The notes under the pieces: model-generated | What the model was told of the DNA's origin: nothing | Database searches by the model: none | What the model saw: only the letters and a program-made list of their open reading frames with translations | Assembly (NCBI RefSeq): GCF_948329825.1 | Contig: NZ_CAOJCM010000001.1 | Span: forward strand, 682,001 to 746,000 | Direction of reading: 5' to 3' | From: Paenibacillus sp. JJ-100 | GTDB taxonomy: Bacteria > Bacillota > Bacilli > Paenibacillales > Paenibacillaceae | DNA length: 64,000 bases | Program-made: the position numbers and the translations under genes | Shown: piece by piece, positions 46,899-55,045 of the stretch | Numbering within the stretch: the stretch's first letter is position 1 | Layout of the letters: each line of letters opens with the position of its first letter

Positions 46899-47162
46899 AT
46901 GTCAACAGAAAAGACAGTAGTTTCTAACTTTGACACCTGGAAGAAGTTTTTGGGTGATCGCGTACTGCAAGCAGAGAAGATGGGGATGAGTGAAGATACC
47001 ATCAACAAACTGGCATACGAGATCGGTGACTTCCTTGATGAAAAGGTTGATCCGGCGAATCATTCCAACCGGGCATTGAAGGAACTTTGGGATGTCGGCG
47101 ATGCAGATGAGCGTCGTACGATTGCGCGCCTGATGGTCAAATTGGCCAAACAAAACGCATAA
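46899..47162 (+). CDS. ymfJ: DUF3243 protein (YmfJ-like)
   Basis: 87 residues, mostly helical and soluble, with the family pattern FDTWKKFLGDRVLQAEKMGM, then DEKVDPANHSNRALKELWDV and RLMVKLAKQ. ATG with SD AAGGAGG. The function of the family is unknown. Synteny (ymfI-ymfJ-ymfK) agrees with B. subtilis. A terminator follows. Confidence 0.9.
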   Translation: MSTEKTVVSNFDTWKKFLGDRVLQAEKMGMSEDTINKLAYEIGDFLDEKVDPANHSNRALKELWDVGDADERRTIARLMVKLAKQNA

Positions 47163-47172
47163 GTAAGAGGTG

Positions 47173-47200
47173 AAGAGCTCCCTTAAAGGGGGCTTTTCTC
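47173..47200 (+). terminator. Terminator after ymfJ
   Basis: AAGAGCTCCCT (47173-47183) pairs with AGGGGGCTTTT (47187-47197, two G-T), with a 3-nt loop; the T tract forms part of the right arm and continues as CTCT. Confidence 0.65.
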
Positions 47201-47231
47201 TAATGATTACAAACGGATTACAGAGCTGTTC

Positions 47232-47260
47232 TTGTAATTCATTTTCATTTTATATATCAT
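47232..47260 (+). promoter_or_regulatory. Candidate promoter of ymfK
   Basis: TTGTAA (47232-47237), 17-nt spacer, TATCAT (47255-47260). It lies after the terminator and about 95 nt before the ymfK start. Confidence 0.45.
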
Positions 47261-47359
47261 TAACGTGACCCATTTTTAGAAGATGATCCAGAATGATGTT
47301 CAGTGAACGCGTTCTGACGTTGTCGAATAATGTGGAATAATGCATTACGGGGTGTAAAA

Positions 47360-48127
47360 ATGGAAACTAAACAATGGTATATGGAATATAAAATACATAA
47401 GAACAGACCTGGTCTTCTGGGGGATATCGCCTCGATGCTGGGGATGCTTGAAGTTAATATATTGACCATAAATGGTGTGGAAGGAAAAACACGCGGCATG
47501 CTGCTTGAATCTGATGATGATGAGAAGATTCGTCTGCTTGGAGAGATGCTTCGTAAAGTAAACAGTATTACAGTATCCGCTCTGCGCCAACCTAAATTGG
47601 TGGATATTCTGGCCGTACGTCATGGAAGGTATATTGACCGTGATTCAGATGACCGTAAAACATTCCGTTTCACCCGTGATGAACTTGGGTTACTTGTTGA
47701 TTTTTTGGGTGAAGTATTTAAAAGAGAAGGTAATCAGGTGATCGGCTTACGTGGAATGCCTCGAGTTGGCAAAACAGAATCCATCATTGCAGGAAGTGTA
47801 TGTGCCATGAAGCGGTGGACCTTTGTATCCTCTACACTTCTTCGGCAAACGATCCGTAGCCAGATGTCCGAGGACGAATTGAATCCGAATAATGTCTTCA
47901 TCATTGATGGTATTGTCAGCACCATTCGCTCTAGCGAAAGACATTATAATCTGCTGCAAGATATTATGTCGATGCCAAGCACCAAAGTGATTGAGCACCC
48001 TGATATTTTTGTGCAGGAATCCGAGTATGATTACAATAATTTTGATATTATAATTGAATTGCGTAATAATCCTAATGAAGAAATTATTTATGATACGTTT
48101 ACGGCTAGCTATACAGATGAACTATAA
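47360..48127 (+). CDS. ymfK: DUF3388 protein: ACT-like domain plus P-loop (YmfK-like)
   Basis: 255 residues. The N-terminal about 80 residues look like an ACT domain (WYMEYKIHKNRPGLLGDIA, ILTINGVEGKTRGML). The C-terminal half holds a P-loop-like GLRGMPRVGKTES near 150 and a Walker B-like VFIIDGIVS. It could be a small-molecule-sensing nucleotide-binding regulator; the function is unknown. The ATG at 47360 has SD GGGGTG (47349-47354) with short spacing; an ATG at 47330 has no SD. Confidence 0.85.
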   Translation: METKQWYMEYKIHKNRPGLLGDIASMLGMLEVNILTINGVEGKTRGMLLESDDDEKIRLLGEMLRKVNSITVSALRQPKLVDILAVRHGRYIDRDSDDRKTFRFTRDELGLLVDFLGEVFKREGNQVIGLRGMPRVGKTESIIAGSVCAMKRWTFVSSTLLRQTIRSQMSEDELNPNNVFIIDGIVSTIRSSERHYNLLQDIMSMPSTKVIEHPDIFVQESEYDYNNFDIIIELRNNPNEEIIYDTFTASYTDEL

Positions 48128-48193
48128 AGCACCGTACGGAATCATGGAATAGATAATCAACAAGTATAGAGATAAACATAAGGAGGAGATGGC

Positions 48194-49276
48194 ATGTCTG
48201 AACTGGGTCAGCAGTTAAGAGAGGCCCGGCTGCAAAAAGGGATGAGTCTCGATGACGTACAGGAAATGACTAAAATTCGCAAGAGGTATTTGGAGGCGAT
48301 AGAAGCAGGGGACTACAAAGTGTTACCTGGTAGCTTCTATGTGCGCGCATTTATTAAAACCTACGCGGAAACAGTTGGACTGAATCCGGATGAGCTGCTG
48401 GAAGGGCATAAAAAAGACGTACCTGCAGAAACTGCGGAAGCAACGATGGAACCCGTAATTCAGAAACGCTCAAGCCGACCTACAGAGCGGAGTAATCGGT
48501 GGATGTCTGTTGCTCTAATGTGGACATTTCCACTTTTAATTATCGTTCTTTTGTATTTGTATATTGCATCCAATAACGGTGACGATACGGATCCACAAGG
48601 ATTGGATGATACAAAAATAACAGATAGTCAGAAGCCGGCTGACGATAAGCCTGATCCCCCATCTGATAATGGACAGGTGACTCCCCCACCCGTATCAGAT
48701 CCTGGAACGGATAATTCAGGTACGGGTGAAGCTGGTGGAAACGGTGGCGGTACTGACGTGAATGGTCAGACTGACGAACCAAATAACGGTCAAACCGATG
48801 GACAGACTGATGGACAAAATGGTGAGCAGACCGGTGAGGATCAAGAGGGAGTAACCCCTAGCACGCCGGGCCTAATCACTGTTTCAGAGGATGGGAAATC
48901 GGGCAATATTACAAACTTCAAAGTTAGCGGTAGTGCAGGACAGCCTGTAACGGTAACTATCACAGCTACAGGGAAAAGTTGGCTTGAAGTATATAAAGGC
49001 GAGAATTCCAGTGGTGAGAAGCTGGAATATGGCAATACAGCCGACGGAGACGTATTCACATTTACGCTGGATGAGGCGGGAATCTACATTAAATCTGGTT
49101 ATGCGGCTGCAACGACTATTGATGTGGGCGGCCAAGTGGTAACCGATGGAAAAGCGACCAACCGCATTCGTCTCAAGTTGGATACCGATAGTGCTGCTTC
49201 GACTACAGGAACTGACGGAACATCTGACATCAATACTGGCGATTCCCCAGCAAGCGGAAATTCCAGTAACGAATAA
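48194..49276 (+). CDS. rodZ: RodZ-like cell-shape protein (YmfM)
   Basis: 360 residues. N-terminal Xre-like helix-turn-helix (LGQQLREARLQKGMSLDDVQ, about 1-75), a single membrane helix (about 104-125: MWTFPLLIIVLLYLYIAS), a long Asp/Gly/Gln/Thr low-complexity linker (about 130-220), and an outer beta domain of DUF4115 type (about 225-320). RodZ links MreB filaments to the membrane and cell-wall machinery. ATG with SD AAGGAGGAG. Longer than B. subtilis YmfM because of the repetitive linker. It precedes pgsA, as in B. subtilis, with two genes interposed. Confidence 0.9.
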   Translation: MSELGQQLREARLQKGMSLDDVQEMTKIRKRYLEAIEAGDYKVLPGSFYVRAFIKTYAETVGLNPDELLEGHKKDVPAETAEATMEPVIQKRSSRPTERSNRWMSVALMWTFPLLIIVLLYLYIASNNGDDTDPQGLDDTKITDSQKPADDKPDPPSDNGQVTPPPVSDPGTDNSGTGEAGGNGGGTDVNGQTDEPNNGQTDGQTDGQNGEQTGEDQEGVTPSTPGLITVSEDGKSGNITNFKVSGSAGQPVTVTITATGKSWLEVYKGENSSGEKLEYGNTADGDVFTFTLDEAGIYIKSGYAAATTIDVGGQVVTDGKATNRIRLKLDTDSAASTTGTDGTSDINTGDSPASGNSSNE

Positions 49277-49349
49277 CCTCACTGACTGCAGGAGACAATA
49301 AGCTTGTCTTCAATTGCAGTTATCTTATGGTGAAGTGAGGTGGAAGGCC

Positions 49350-49514
49350 ATGACAGTCAGCTGGATCGTAACCGGTTTAGGGATCATTGTCAGCCTCCTG
49401 GGTTATTATCTGACTCCAAGTGCCTGGGGTTACGGAATATTGGGCTTTGGGCTTGCACATATCGTTTTGGGTGTGCTGGATATGTTCAGACAACCTGACC
49501 GTAGTCGTTATTAG
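49350..49514 (+). CDS. 54-residue two-helix membrane protein
   Basis: Starts at ATG 49350 with SD GAGGTGG (49337-49343). Almost the whole chain is two membrane helices (TVSWIVTGLGIIVSLLGYYL and ILGFGLAHIVLGVLDMF) with a short basic tail. There is no known motif. It follows rodZ by 73 nt and is closed by a perfect 14-bp terminator, so it looks like a real small gene of the rodZ transcript. Function unknown. Confidence 0.6.
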   Translation: MTVSWIVTGLGIIVSLLGYYLTPSAWGYGILGFGLAHIVLGVLDMFRQPDRSRY

Positions 49515-49530
49515 AAGTAGCTGGACTAGT

Positions 49531-49575
49531 AAGCATTTTTGGCGACCGGACGGTACGCCAAAAATGCTTTTTTCT
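49531..49575 (+). terminator. Terminator before yajQ
   Basis: AAGCATTTTTGGCG (49531-49544) pairs perfectly over 14 bp with CGCCAAAAATGCTT (49557-49570), then TTTT. Confidence 0.9.
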
Positions 49576-49663
49576 ATGAGCAGTAAGGCTAAAATTAGAC
49601 TTTTGCTTGACGTTTACTCTATAATGTTACAGAACATATGATAAACTGAAAGGGTGACTCGGT

Positions 49664-50155
49664 TTGAGTTCAGAAAATTCATTTGATATTGTGTCCAAAA
49701 TGGACTTGCAGGAACTGACTAATGCTGTTACACAAACGGAAAAGGAAATTGGCAATCGTTATGATTTCAAGGGTAGCAAGAGTAGCTTGAAACTTGACAA
49801 GGATGCTTTAACAATTGTTTCGGACGATGAAACCAAATTAAAGGCTGTCATTGAAGTGTTGCAATCTAAAATGGCAAAGCGGGGGCTACCGCTGAAAAAC
49901 ATGGAGTACTCCAAAGTAGAACCTGCTTCATCTGGCACAGTTCGTCAACGTTTGAATTTCAAACAGGGGATTGACCAGGATATAGCCAAAAAGATTAACA
50001 TTCTGATCCGGGATTCCAAGCTCAAGGTAAAGAGTCAGATTCAGGGGGATCAGCTTCGGGTGACAGGGAAAAGCAAAAACGATTTGCAAGCAGTAATGCA
50101 GATGCTTAATGGAGCTAATTTGCCTCTAGACCTGCAATATACCAACTTTAAATAA
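49664..50155 (+). CDS. yajQ: YajQ-family nucleotide-binding protein
   Basis: 163 residues, full-length YajQ with two ferredoxin-like domains: SFDIVSKMDLQELTNAV, IGNRYDFKGSKSSLKLD, and the C-terminal MQMLNGANLPLDLQYTNFK. Family members bind nucleotides and, in Xanthomonas, cyclic di-GMP as a transcription co-regulator. TTG start with SD GAAAGGGTGA. It stands as a single gene between rodZ and pgsA. Confidence 0.95.
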   Translation: MSSENSFDIVSKMDLQELTNAVTQTEKEIGNRYDFKGSKSSLKLDKDALTIVSDDETKLKAVIEVLQSKMAKRGLPLKNMEYSKVEPASSGTVRQRLNFKQGIDQDIAKKINILIRDSKLKVKSQIQGDQLRVTGKSKNDLQAVMQMLNGANLPLDLQYTNFK

Positions 50156-50180
50156 GAAGTTCCGGTGCAGCAATGTCTTT

Positions 50181-50210
50181 TTGACACTGTATTGGCGCAT
50201 ATATTATACT
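50181..50210 (+). promoter_or_regulatory. Promoter upstream of pgsA
   Basis: Perfect TTGACA (50181-50186), an 18-nt spacer, TATACT (50205-50210). It would give a leader of about 255 nt before pgsA, holding the terminator-like hairpin at 50289. Confidence 0.7.
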
Positions 50211-50288
50211 AAATGTGCATTGCTGGCAGTCACGCATCAAGTCCAGTCTTCATCGTTTGCTGACTTTGTGAAAAGCAGTACACTTCTG

Positions 50289-50344
50289 AAAGTCACCGGA
50301 GCGTTTCAAAGCGGTTTTGCGTTTGAGCGGTTGACTTTATTTTT
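50289..50344 (+). terminator. Terminator/attenuator inside the pgsA leader
   Basis: AAAGTCACCG (50289-50298) pairs with CGGTTGACTTT (50328-50338, one bulged T), followed by ATTTTT. It lies between the promoter at 50181 and the pgsA start, so it may act as an attenuator; nothing in the sequence identifies a ligand. Confidence 0.6.
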
Positions 50345-50470
50345 GCGTTTCTACATAGGGTTACATGTAAATACAAGTCGACGGTTCAAGCGTTCATTCC
50401 TGCTCAGATGATGAATACGGAATTAGGGTGAATGTTTGAAGTAATGGAGGATACAGAGGGAGGGCGTCTT

Positions 50471-51058
50471 GTGAATTTACCCAACCGGATTACGCTTGCA
50501 CGAATTTGCTTAATCCCTTTTTTGATGGTGTTCCTGCTCGTGGATTTTCCGTTTTATCCGGAGCCGTTACATCTTGGAAGCTTGGTGCTTCCGTATAACC
50601 AATTAATTGCTGCTTTTATTTTTATCGTTGCTGCAAGCACGGATGGAATAGACGGCTATCTTGCAAGGAAAAACAATATGGTCACCAATCTGGGAAAGTT
50701 GCTTGACCCTCTCGCAGATAAGCTGCTGGTTACCGCAGTTCTGATTTCACTGGTTCAGATGGGTAAGCTGGATTCATGGATTGCAGTAGTTATCATCAGC
50801 CGTGAATTCGCTGTGACGGGTCTACGGCAGATTGCTTTGCTTGATGGCTCGGTTGTTGCTGCGAGTGCTTGGGGTAAATTGAAGACGGTCGTGCAGATCA
50901 TCGCAATTGTGTTGCTGCTGCTAAACAATTTTCCGTTTTCATACACAGGTATTCATGTTGATGTTATTGCCGTATGGGCGGCAGCTCTGATCACCATCTG
51001 GTCTGGAATCGATTACTTTATCAAAAACAAAAATTTGCTTAACCTATCAAAAGCGTAA
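50471..51058 (+). CDS. pgsA: CDP-diacylglycerol-glycerol-3-phosphate 3-phosphatidyltransferase
   Basis: 195 residues. Makes phosphatidylglycerol phosphate from CDP-diacylglycerol (the CdsA product), the essential route to phosphatidylglycerol. The CDP-alcohol phosphotransferase motif is intact (DGIDGYLARKNNMVT then GKLLDPLADK). Several membrane helices. The GTG start at 50471 (MNLPNRITLARI) follows GAGGGAGGG and matches the family; an in-frame ATG at 50432 has no good SD. Confidence 0.95.
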   Translation: MNLPNRITLARICLIPFLMVFLLVDFPFYPEPLHLGSLVLPYNQLIAAFIFIVAASTDGIDGYLARKNNMVTNLGKLLDPLADKLLVTAVLISLVQMGKLDSWIAVVIISREFAVTGLRQIALLDGSVVAASAWGKLKTVVQIIAIVLLLLNNFPFSYTGIHVDVIAVWAAALITIWSGIDYFIKNKNLLNLSKA

Positions 51059-51101
51059 TCATTTATGCTGAAATGGGTAATGATGAAGTACTCATCGGGT
51101 T

Positions 51102-51134
51102 AAAGGGCAATAGGAACTGTTCCTATTGCCCTTT
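51102..51134 (+). terminator. Perfect 15-bp inverted repeat between pgsA and cinA
   Basis: AAAGGGCAATAGGAA (51102-51116), loop CTG, TTCCTATTGCCCTTT (51120-51134). The T tract is limited to CCCTTTGATT, so termination may be modest; A and T arms make it potentially bidirectional. Confidence 0.6.
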
Positions 51135-51167
51135 GATTACTCAACAAGTACACAGGAGGATACTGAA

Positions 51168-52424
51168 ATGAAGGCAGAGATTATCGCAGTCGGGACAGAG
51201 CTATTATTAGGACAAATTGTGAATACGAATGCCAGATACCTTTCCCGGGAACTTGCTGCTATGGGGATCGACGTGTATTTCCAGACGGTGGTTGGAGATA
51301 ACCTCAATAGACTCAGCGAAGCGATACGTATCGCTACGGGACGAGCAGACATTATCTTATTTTCCGGAGGCATTGGCCCCACTCAAGATGATTTGACCAA
51401 AGACGCACTAGCTGCTGTATTGAATCGAAACTTGCATATAGACCGCATGGCGATGGACAAAATTGAAGGATTTTTCCGGGATCGGAATGTGGAGATGACA
51501 GAAAATAATCGGCGTCAAGCTATTGTCATTGAAGGTGGGACACCTTTGGCGAATGAGACAGGGCTGGCTGCTGGTAATGCTATTGCTGATAATGGTAAAT
51601 TTTATGTCGTTATGCCTGGACCACCCAAAGAACTGATCCCTATGTTTGAGCAAGAAGTGAAGCCTTGGTTGTTCCAGCATGCTCTTACAGAAGAAATGCC
51701 GATATATTCCCGTATGTTAAAATTCGCTGGAATTGGTGAGTCTGCGTTGGAAGATCGGTTGCTGGACCTTATTGACGGACAGACAGATCCTACAATCGCT
51801 CCCTATGCGAGTGAGGGGGAAGTGACTGTACGTGTATCCACCAAGGCCGCAACTGAAGGAGAAGCCAAGCTGAAGCTAGACACCATGGAGGCGCAGATCC
51901 GCGAACGTTTGTCCGAACATCTCTACGCTAACGAGGATGTACCTATTGAGTACACGATTGTTACTATGATGTCAGATATGGGTCTGACCTTGAGTGCAGC
52001 TGAAAGCTGCACAGGAGGACTTGTAATGCAGAGCCTTACTTCTGTGCCTGGTAGTGCATCTATGCTGAAAGGCGGCATTGTATGTTATTCCAATGAGATA
52101 AAGGAAAAGCTGTTGAATGTACCGCATAGTTATCTGGAAGGCAAAGATGCACCTGGCGCGGTTAGCCCTGAAGTCGCAAAAGTTCTTGCAGAGCAGGTAC
52201 GTATGATTGGTGATGCAGATTTCGGTTTGGCTATTACGGGGGTTGCTGGTCCAGGATATTCGGAACGTAAACCGCCAGGACTTGTGTTTATCGCTTTGGC
52301 TGAACGCGGGAAAGAAACAGAGATTCACGAACTGCGCATCAATGGTAATCGGGAGACAGTCCGCATTCGTTCGGCAAAAGCAATTTTGTATCGACTGTGG
52401 AAAAAATTAGTGGCTATTGATTAA
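51168..52424 (+). CDS. cinA: CinA-family protein (competence/damage-inducible)
   Basis: 418 residues. N-terminal molybdopterin-binding-like domain (IIAVGTELLLGQIVNTNARY, FSGGIGPTQDDLTKDAL), a middle domain, and a C-terminal amidohydrolase domain with catalytic Ser in SAAESCTGGLV that in family members deamidates NMN to NaMN (NAD salvage); the N domain can hydrolyse ADP-ribose. The ATG at 51168 has SD AGGAGG. The cinA-recA neighbourhood matches that of B. subtilis and pneumococcus, where it is linked to competence. An in-frame frame upstream passes through the hairpin and is rejected. Confidence 0.95.
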   Translation: MKAEIIAVGTELLLGQIVNTNARYLSRELAAMGIDVYFQTVVGDNLNRLSEAIRIATGRADIILFSGGIGPTQDDLTKDALAAVLNRNLHIDRMAMDKIEGFFRDRNVEMTENNRRQAIVIEGGTPLANETGLAAGNAIADNGKFYVVMPGPPKELIPMFEQEVKPWLFQHALTEEMPIYSRMLKFAGIGESALEDRLLDLIDGQTDPTIAPYASEGEVTVRVSTKAATEGEAKLKLDTMEAQIRERLSEHLYANEDVPIEYTIVTMMSDMGLTLSAAESCTGGLVMQSLTSVPGSASMLKGGIVCYSNEIKEKLLNVPHSYLEGKDAPGAVSPEVAKVLAEQVRMIGDADFGLAITGVAGPGYSERKPPGLVFIALAERGKETEIHELRINGNRETVRIRSAKAILYRLWKKLVAID

Positions 52425-52487
52425 TTAGAAGGTTGCTGATTGCATTTGCATGATTAAGGAAGAGGCAGTATAATGGATAGAGACGGA

Positions 52488-52534
52488 AGAACCGTAAAAT
52501 GAGGCTTTTCAGCCTTGTTTACGGTTCTTTTTCT
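52488..52534 (+). terminator. Terminator after cinA
   Basis: AGAACCGTAAA (52488-52498) pairs with TTTACGGTTCT (52518-52528), inner AGGC/GCCT, then TTTTTC. Confidence 0.9.
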
Positions 52535-52587
52535 ATTTTTATATTGATTTTCATGAGGAAGAGGCGCCTCGGCCTGAACAAAAAAAA

Positions 52588-52601
52588 CGAATGTATGTTC
52601 G
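52588..52601 (+). promoter_or_regulatory. LexA (DinR) box upstream of recA
   Basis: CGAATGTATGTTCG matches the Gram-positive SOS operator CGAACRNRYGTTYG at 13 of 14 positions and is a near palindrome. It lies 9 nt before the recA -35. LexA should repress recA until DNA damage. Confidence 0.85.
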
Positions 52602-52610
52602 AAAAAAAGC

Positions 52611-52639
52611 TTGGCAAACGAGTTAAAACAAGGTATCAT
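52611..52639 (+). promoter_or_regulatory. Promoter of recA
   Basis: TTGGCA (52611-52616), 17-nt spacer, TATCAT (52634-52639), directly after the LexA box. Confidence 0.8.
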
Positions 52640-52670
52640 TACATTATAAACAGTAAAGGGTGTGAGTTTA

Positions 52671-53735
52671 TTGTCAGACCGTCGTGCTGCGCTGGATATG
52701 GCGCTCCGTCAAATAGAGAAGCAATTTGGTAAAGGTTCCATTATGAAACTGGGTGAGTCAACTCACATGAATGTGGAAATCATCCCCAGCGGATCTTTGG
52801 CTTTGGATATTGCATTAGGAACAGGCGGCTTGCCTAAAGGCCGTATTGTTGAAATATATGGACCTGAGTCTTCAGGTAAAACAACCGTTGCATTGCATGC
52901 AATTGCAGAAGTTCAGCGTGTTGGTGGACAAGCTGCGTTTATCGATGCAGAGCACGCACTTGATCCGAATTATGCAAGCAAACTGGGCGTTAACATTGAT
53001 GAATTGCTTTTGTCTCAACCGGATACAGGAGAGCAGGGATTGGAGATTGCCGAGGCTCTTGTACGCAGTGGTGCAGTAGACATTATTGTTATCGACTCTG
53101 TAGCAGCTCTCGTACCAAAAGCAGAGATTGAAGGCGAAATGGGTGATTCCCACGTAGGTTTGCAGGCACGTTTGATGTCCCAGGCATTGCGTAAATTATC
53201 CGGTGCGATTAGCAAATCCAAAACAATTGCCATCTTTATCAACCAGCTTCGTGAAAAAGTGGGTGTTATGTTTGGTAACCCGGAAACGACACCTGGCGGC
53301 CGTGCGCTGAAGTTCTATTCCACGGTTCGTCTCGACGTACGCCGTATCGAGAGTATCAAATCAGGCAATGACATTACAGGTAACCGTACTCGTATTAAAG
53401 TTGTTAAGAATAAAGTAGCACCTCCGTTTAAACAAGCAGAAGTTGATATTATGTATGGTGAGGGTATTTCCAGAGAGGGAAGTATCATTGATATCGGTAC
53501 AGAGCTGGATATCGTGAATAAAAGTGGTGCTTGGTACTCATACGAAGGCGAACGTTTGGGCCAAGGCCGTGAGAATGCGAAGCAGTTTATGAAAGAACAT
53601 AAAGAGATCGCGGATGTGATTGAGCAAAAAATTCGTGAAGCCAGCAATTTGACGACTGCTGTTCCCGTACCAACTAACGAAGAACAGGAAAAAGAAGCGG
53701 CTGAAGAACAAGAGTTATTCGAAATTAACGAGTAA
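52671..53735 (+). CDS. recA: Recombinase RecA
   Basis: 354 residues. Strand exchange and SOS co-protease. Walker A GPESSGKT near residues 64-71, IDAEHALDP, Walker [15 protein letters not shown], and loop 2 IREKVG-like [18 protein letters not shown]. Acidic C-terminus. The start is TTG 52671 ([20 protein letters not shown]), 10 nt after AAAGGG; the in-frame GTG at 52662 would sit one nt from the SD. LexA-regulated, followed by two large hairpins and recX. Confidence 0.98.
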   Translation: MSDRRAALDMALRQIEKQFGKGSIMKLGESTHMNVEIIPSGSLALDIALGTGGLPKGRIVEIYGPESSGKTTVALHAIAEVQRVGGQAAFIDAEHALDPNYASKLGVNIDELLLSQPDTGEQGLEIAEALVRSGAVDIIVIDSVAALVPKAEIEGEMGDSHVGLQARLMSQALRKLSGAISKSKTIAIFINQLREKVGVMFGNPETTPGGRALKFYSTVRLDVRRIESIKSGNDITGNRTRIKVVKNKVAPPFKQAEVDIMYGEGISREGSIIDIGTELDIVNKSGAWYSYEGERLGQGRENAKQFMKEHKEIADVIEQKIREASNLTTAVPVPTNEEQEKEAAEEQELFEINE

Positions 53736-53744
53736 TTTTTCTCT

Positions 53745-53775
53745 ACGTGTCAGATGATCCTGTCTTCTGACACGT
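53745..53775 (+). repeat. Inverted repeat 1 after recA
   Basis: ACGTGTCAGA (53745-53754) and TCTGACACGT (53766-53775): perfect 10-bp stem with an 11-nt loop, no following T tract. It may be a processing or stabilising hairpin at the recA mRNA end. Confidence 0.6.
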
Positions 53776-53834
53776 ACAGAGCTTGTATAAGCGAACGCTA
53801 ATGCTTACCTAGTTAAATAGGAATAGTTTCTTGC

Positions 53835-53879
53835 GATGCTAACAGCCTCTGTCCATTTCGGACAGAGGCTGTTAGCATC
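53835..53879 (+). repeat. Inverted repeat 2 between recA and recX (20-bp perfect stem)
   Basis: GATGCTAACAGCCTCTGTCC (53835-53854), loop ATTTC, and its exact complement at 53860-53879. There is no T tract in either direction, so it is not a classical terminator. Confidence 0.75.
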
Positions 53880-53968
53880 TATGCCATAGGTGACCTGAAG
53901 TACAGGATACAATAGAGGGGAATCGGTTTTCTTACCCCGAGATTGCCAATAGGAGCGTGAAGATCATC

Positions 53969-54736
53969 GTGAAACATCCACATAACGAGTATGGAGATGA
54001 TGAAAAACTTGAAGAAGATCTGCATGAACAAACACAGTTGGACGGCATTTCTCATCTTCCAGAAGATGAAGAGCTTATGATTACCCGTGTAGAGCGTACC
54101 AAAAGCAGGGAAGCACGTTATCGGATTTCATTCGGCATATATTCCATCACCGTCCTTGAAGATGTGATGATCAAATACAGAATGACACGTGGCAATATCT
54201 TCATGAAGAAAGATCTGGAGGAAATTGTCGTAGCCGATGAACGTCAACGTACGTATGTTCAGTCTTTGCGCTTTTTGGAGTTTAAGCAACGAACGCGTCA
54301 TGAATTAGGCCAAAAGTTGAAGCAAAAAGAGTTTGCGCCACCGATCATTGAGGAAGTATTGGATCGATTAGAACAAGAAAAGCTCGTCGATGATGACCTG
54401 TTTGCTAAGGAATGGACAAGACAGCGTATGGAGGGACAGCGGAAGGGAAAACTGTGGATAAAGCAAGAATTGCGTCAAAAAGGCATTGCCAATGAACTTA
54501 TTGCAGAAGTATTAGACGAGGTAAGTCCCGACGCAGAATTGGAAACGGCAATGGTAGCTGGCCGTAAAAAGTGGAAACAGGTTCGTGGAGATGTACAGGA
54601 GAAGAAACGTAAAACGTTCCCTTACCTGATGCGGCGTGGTTTTAGCATGGATATGGTACGTCGTGTTGTGAATCGTTTAATTGAAGAAGATGGAGCGGAA
54701 GATGCCGAAGATGATGAGGCTTTGTTATGGGACTAA
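53969..54736 (+). CDS. recX: Regulatory protein RecX
   Basis: About 255 residues. RecX caps and disassembles RecA filaments and tunes recombination. Three-helix repeats are visible: SLRFLEFKQRTRHELGQKL, QEKLVDDDLFAKEWTRQRM and GKLWIKQELRQKGIANELI. An N-terminal extension (about 70 residues) precedes the core, as in other Bacillales. Start uncertain: GTG 53969 is 13 nt from AGGAG (53951-53955), whereas GTG 53957 is only 1 nt from it; the stop is certain. It lies 233 nt after recA. Confidence 0.92.
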   Translation: MKHPHNEYGDDEKLEEDLHEQTQLDGISHLPEDEELMITRVERTKSREARYRISFGIYSITVLEDVMIKYRMTRGNIFMKKDLEEIVVADERQRTYVQSLRFLEFKQRTRHELGQKLKQKEFAPPIIEEVLDRLEQEKLVDDDLFAKEWTRQRMEGQRKGKLWIKQELRQKGIANELIAEVLDEVSPDAELETAMVAGRKKWKQVRGDVQEKKRKTFPYLMRRGFSMDMVRRVVNRLIEEDGAEDAEDDEALLWD

Positions 54737-54764
54737 ACGCTAGGACTAACAATACGGCATTCTC

Positions 54765-54794
54765 TTGACAATTTCTTTCGTCAAATACTAAAAT
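54765..54794 (+). promoter_or_regulatory. Promoter upstream of rny
   Basis: Perfect TTGACA (54765-54770), 18-nt spacer, TAAAAT (54789-54794). It yields a leader of about 245 nt in which CGCAACCCTT (54817-54826) and AAGGGTTTCTGCG (54845-54857) can pair. Confidence 0.6.
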
Positions 54795-55045
54795 GGACAT
54801 GAGTCTGTAAGAAATCGCAACCCTTTTTCCTTCCAAAAAAGCGGTAAGGGTTTCTGCGGATTTATACCATTCCTAATTATGGGTTCACTGGTAACAGTGA
54901 ATAGTACATGTAGTCATGTACATGTGAAATGAACATCGGCGGGGGATCGCCGTGAGTATTCGTTATTCCCAAACATATGTAAGGCTTGAAAACAGCAAAT
55001 TGACCCAAGGAGTGCCTTGGAGGAACCAACGAGGAGGTGAACAGT

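Noticed and set aside
50181..50411. A 76-codon frame on the + strand between yajQ and pgsA
   Set aside because: It starts in the -35 of a good promoter, has no SD, and includes the terminator-like hairpin; its composition is not protein-like.
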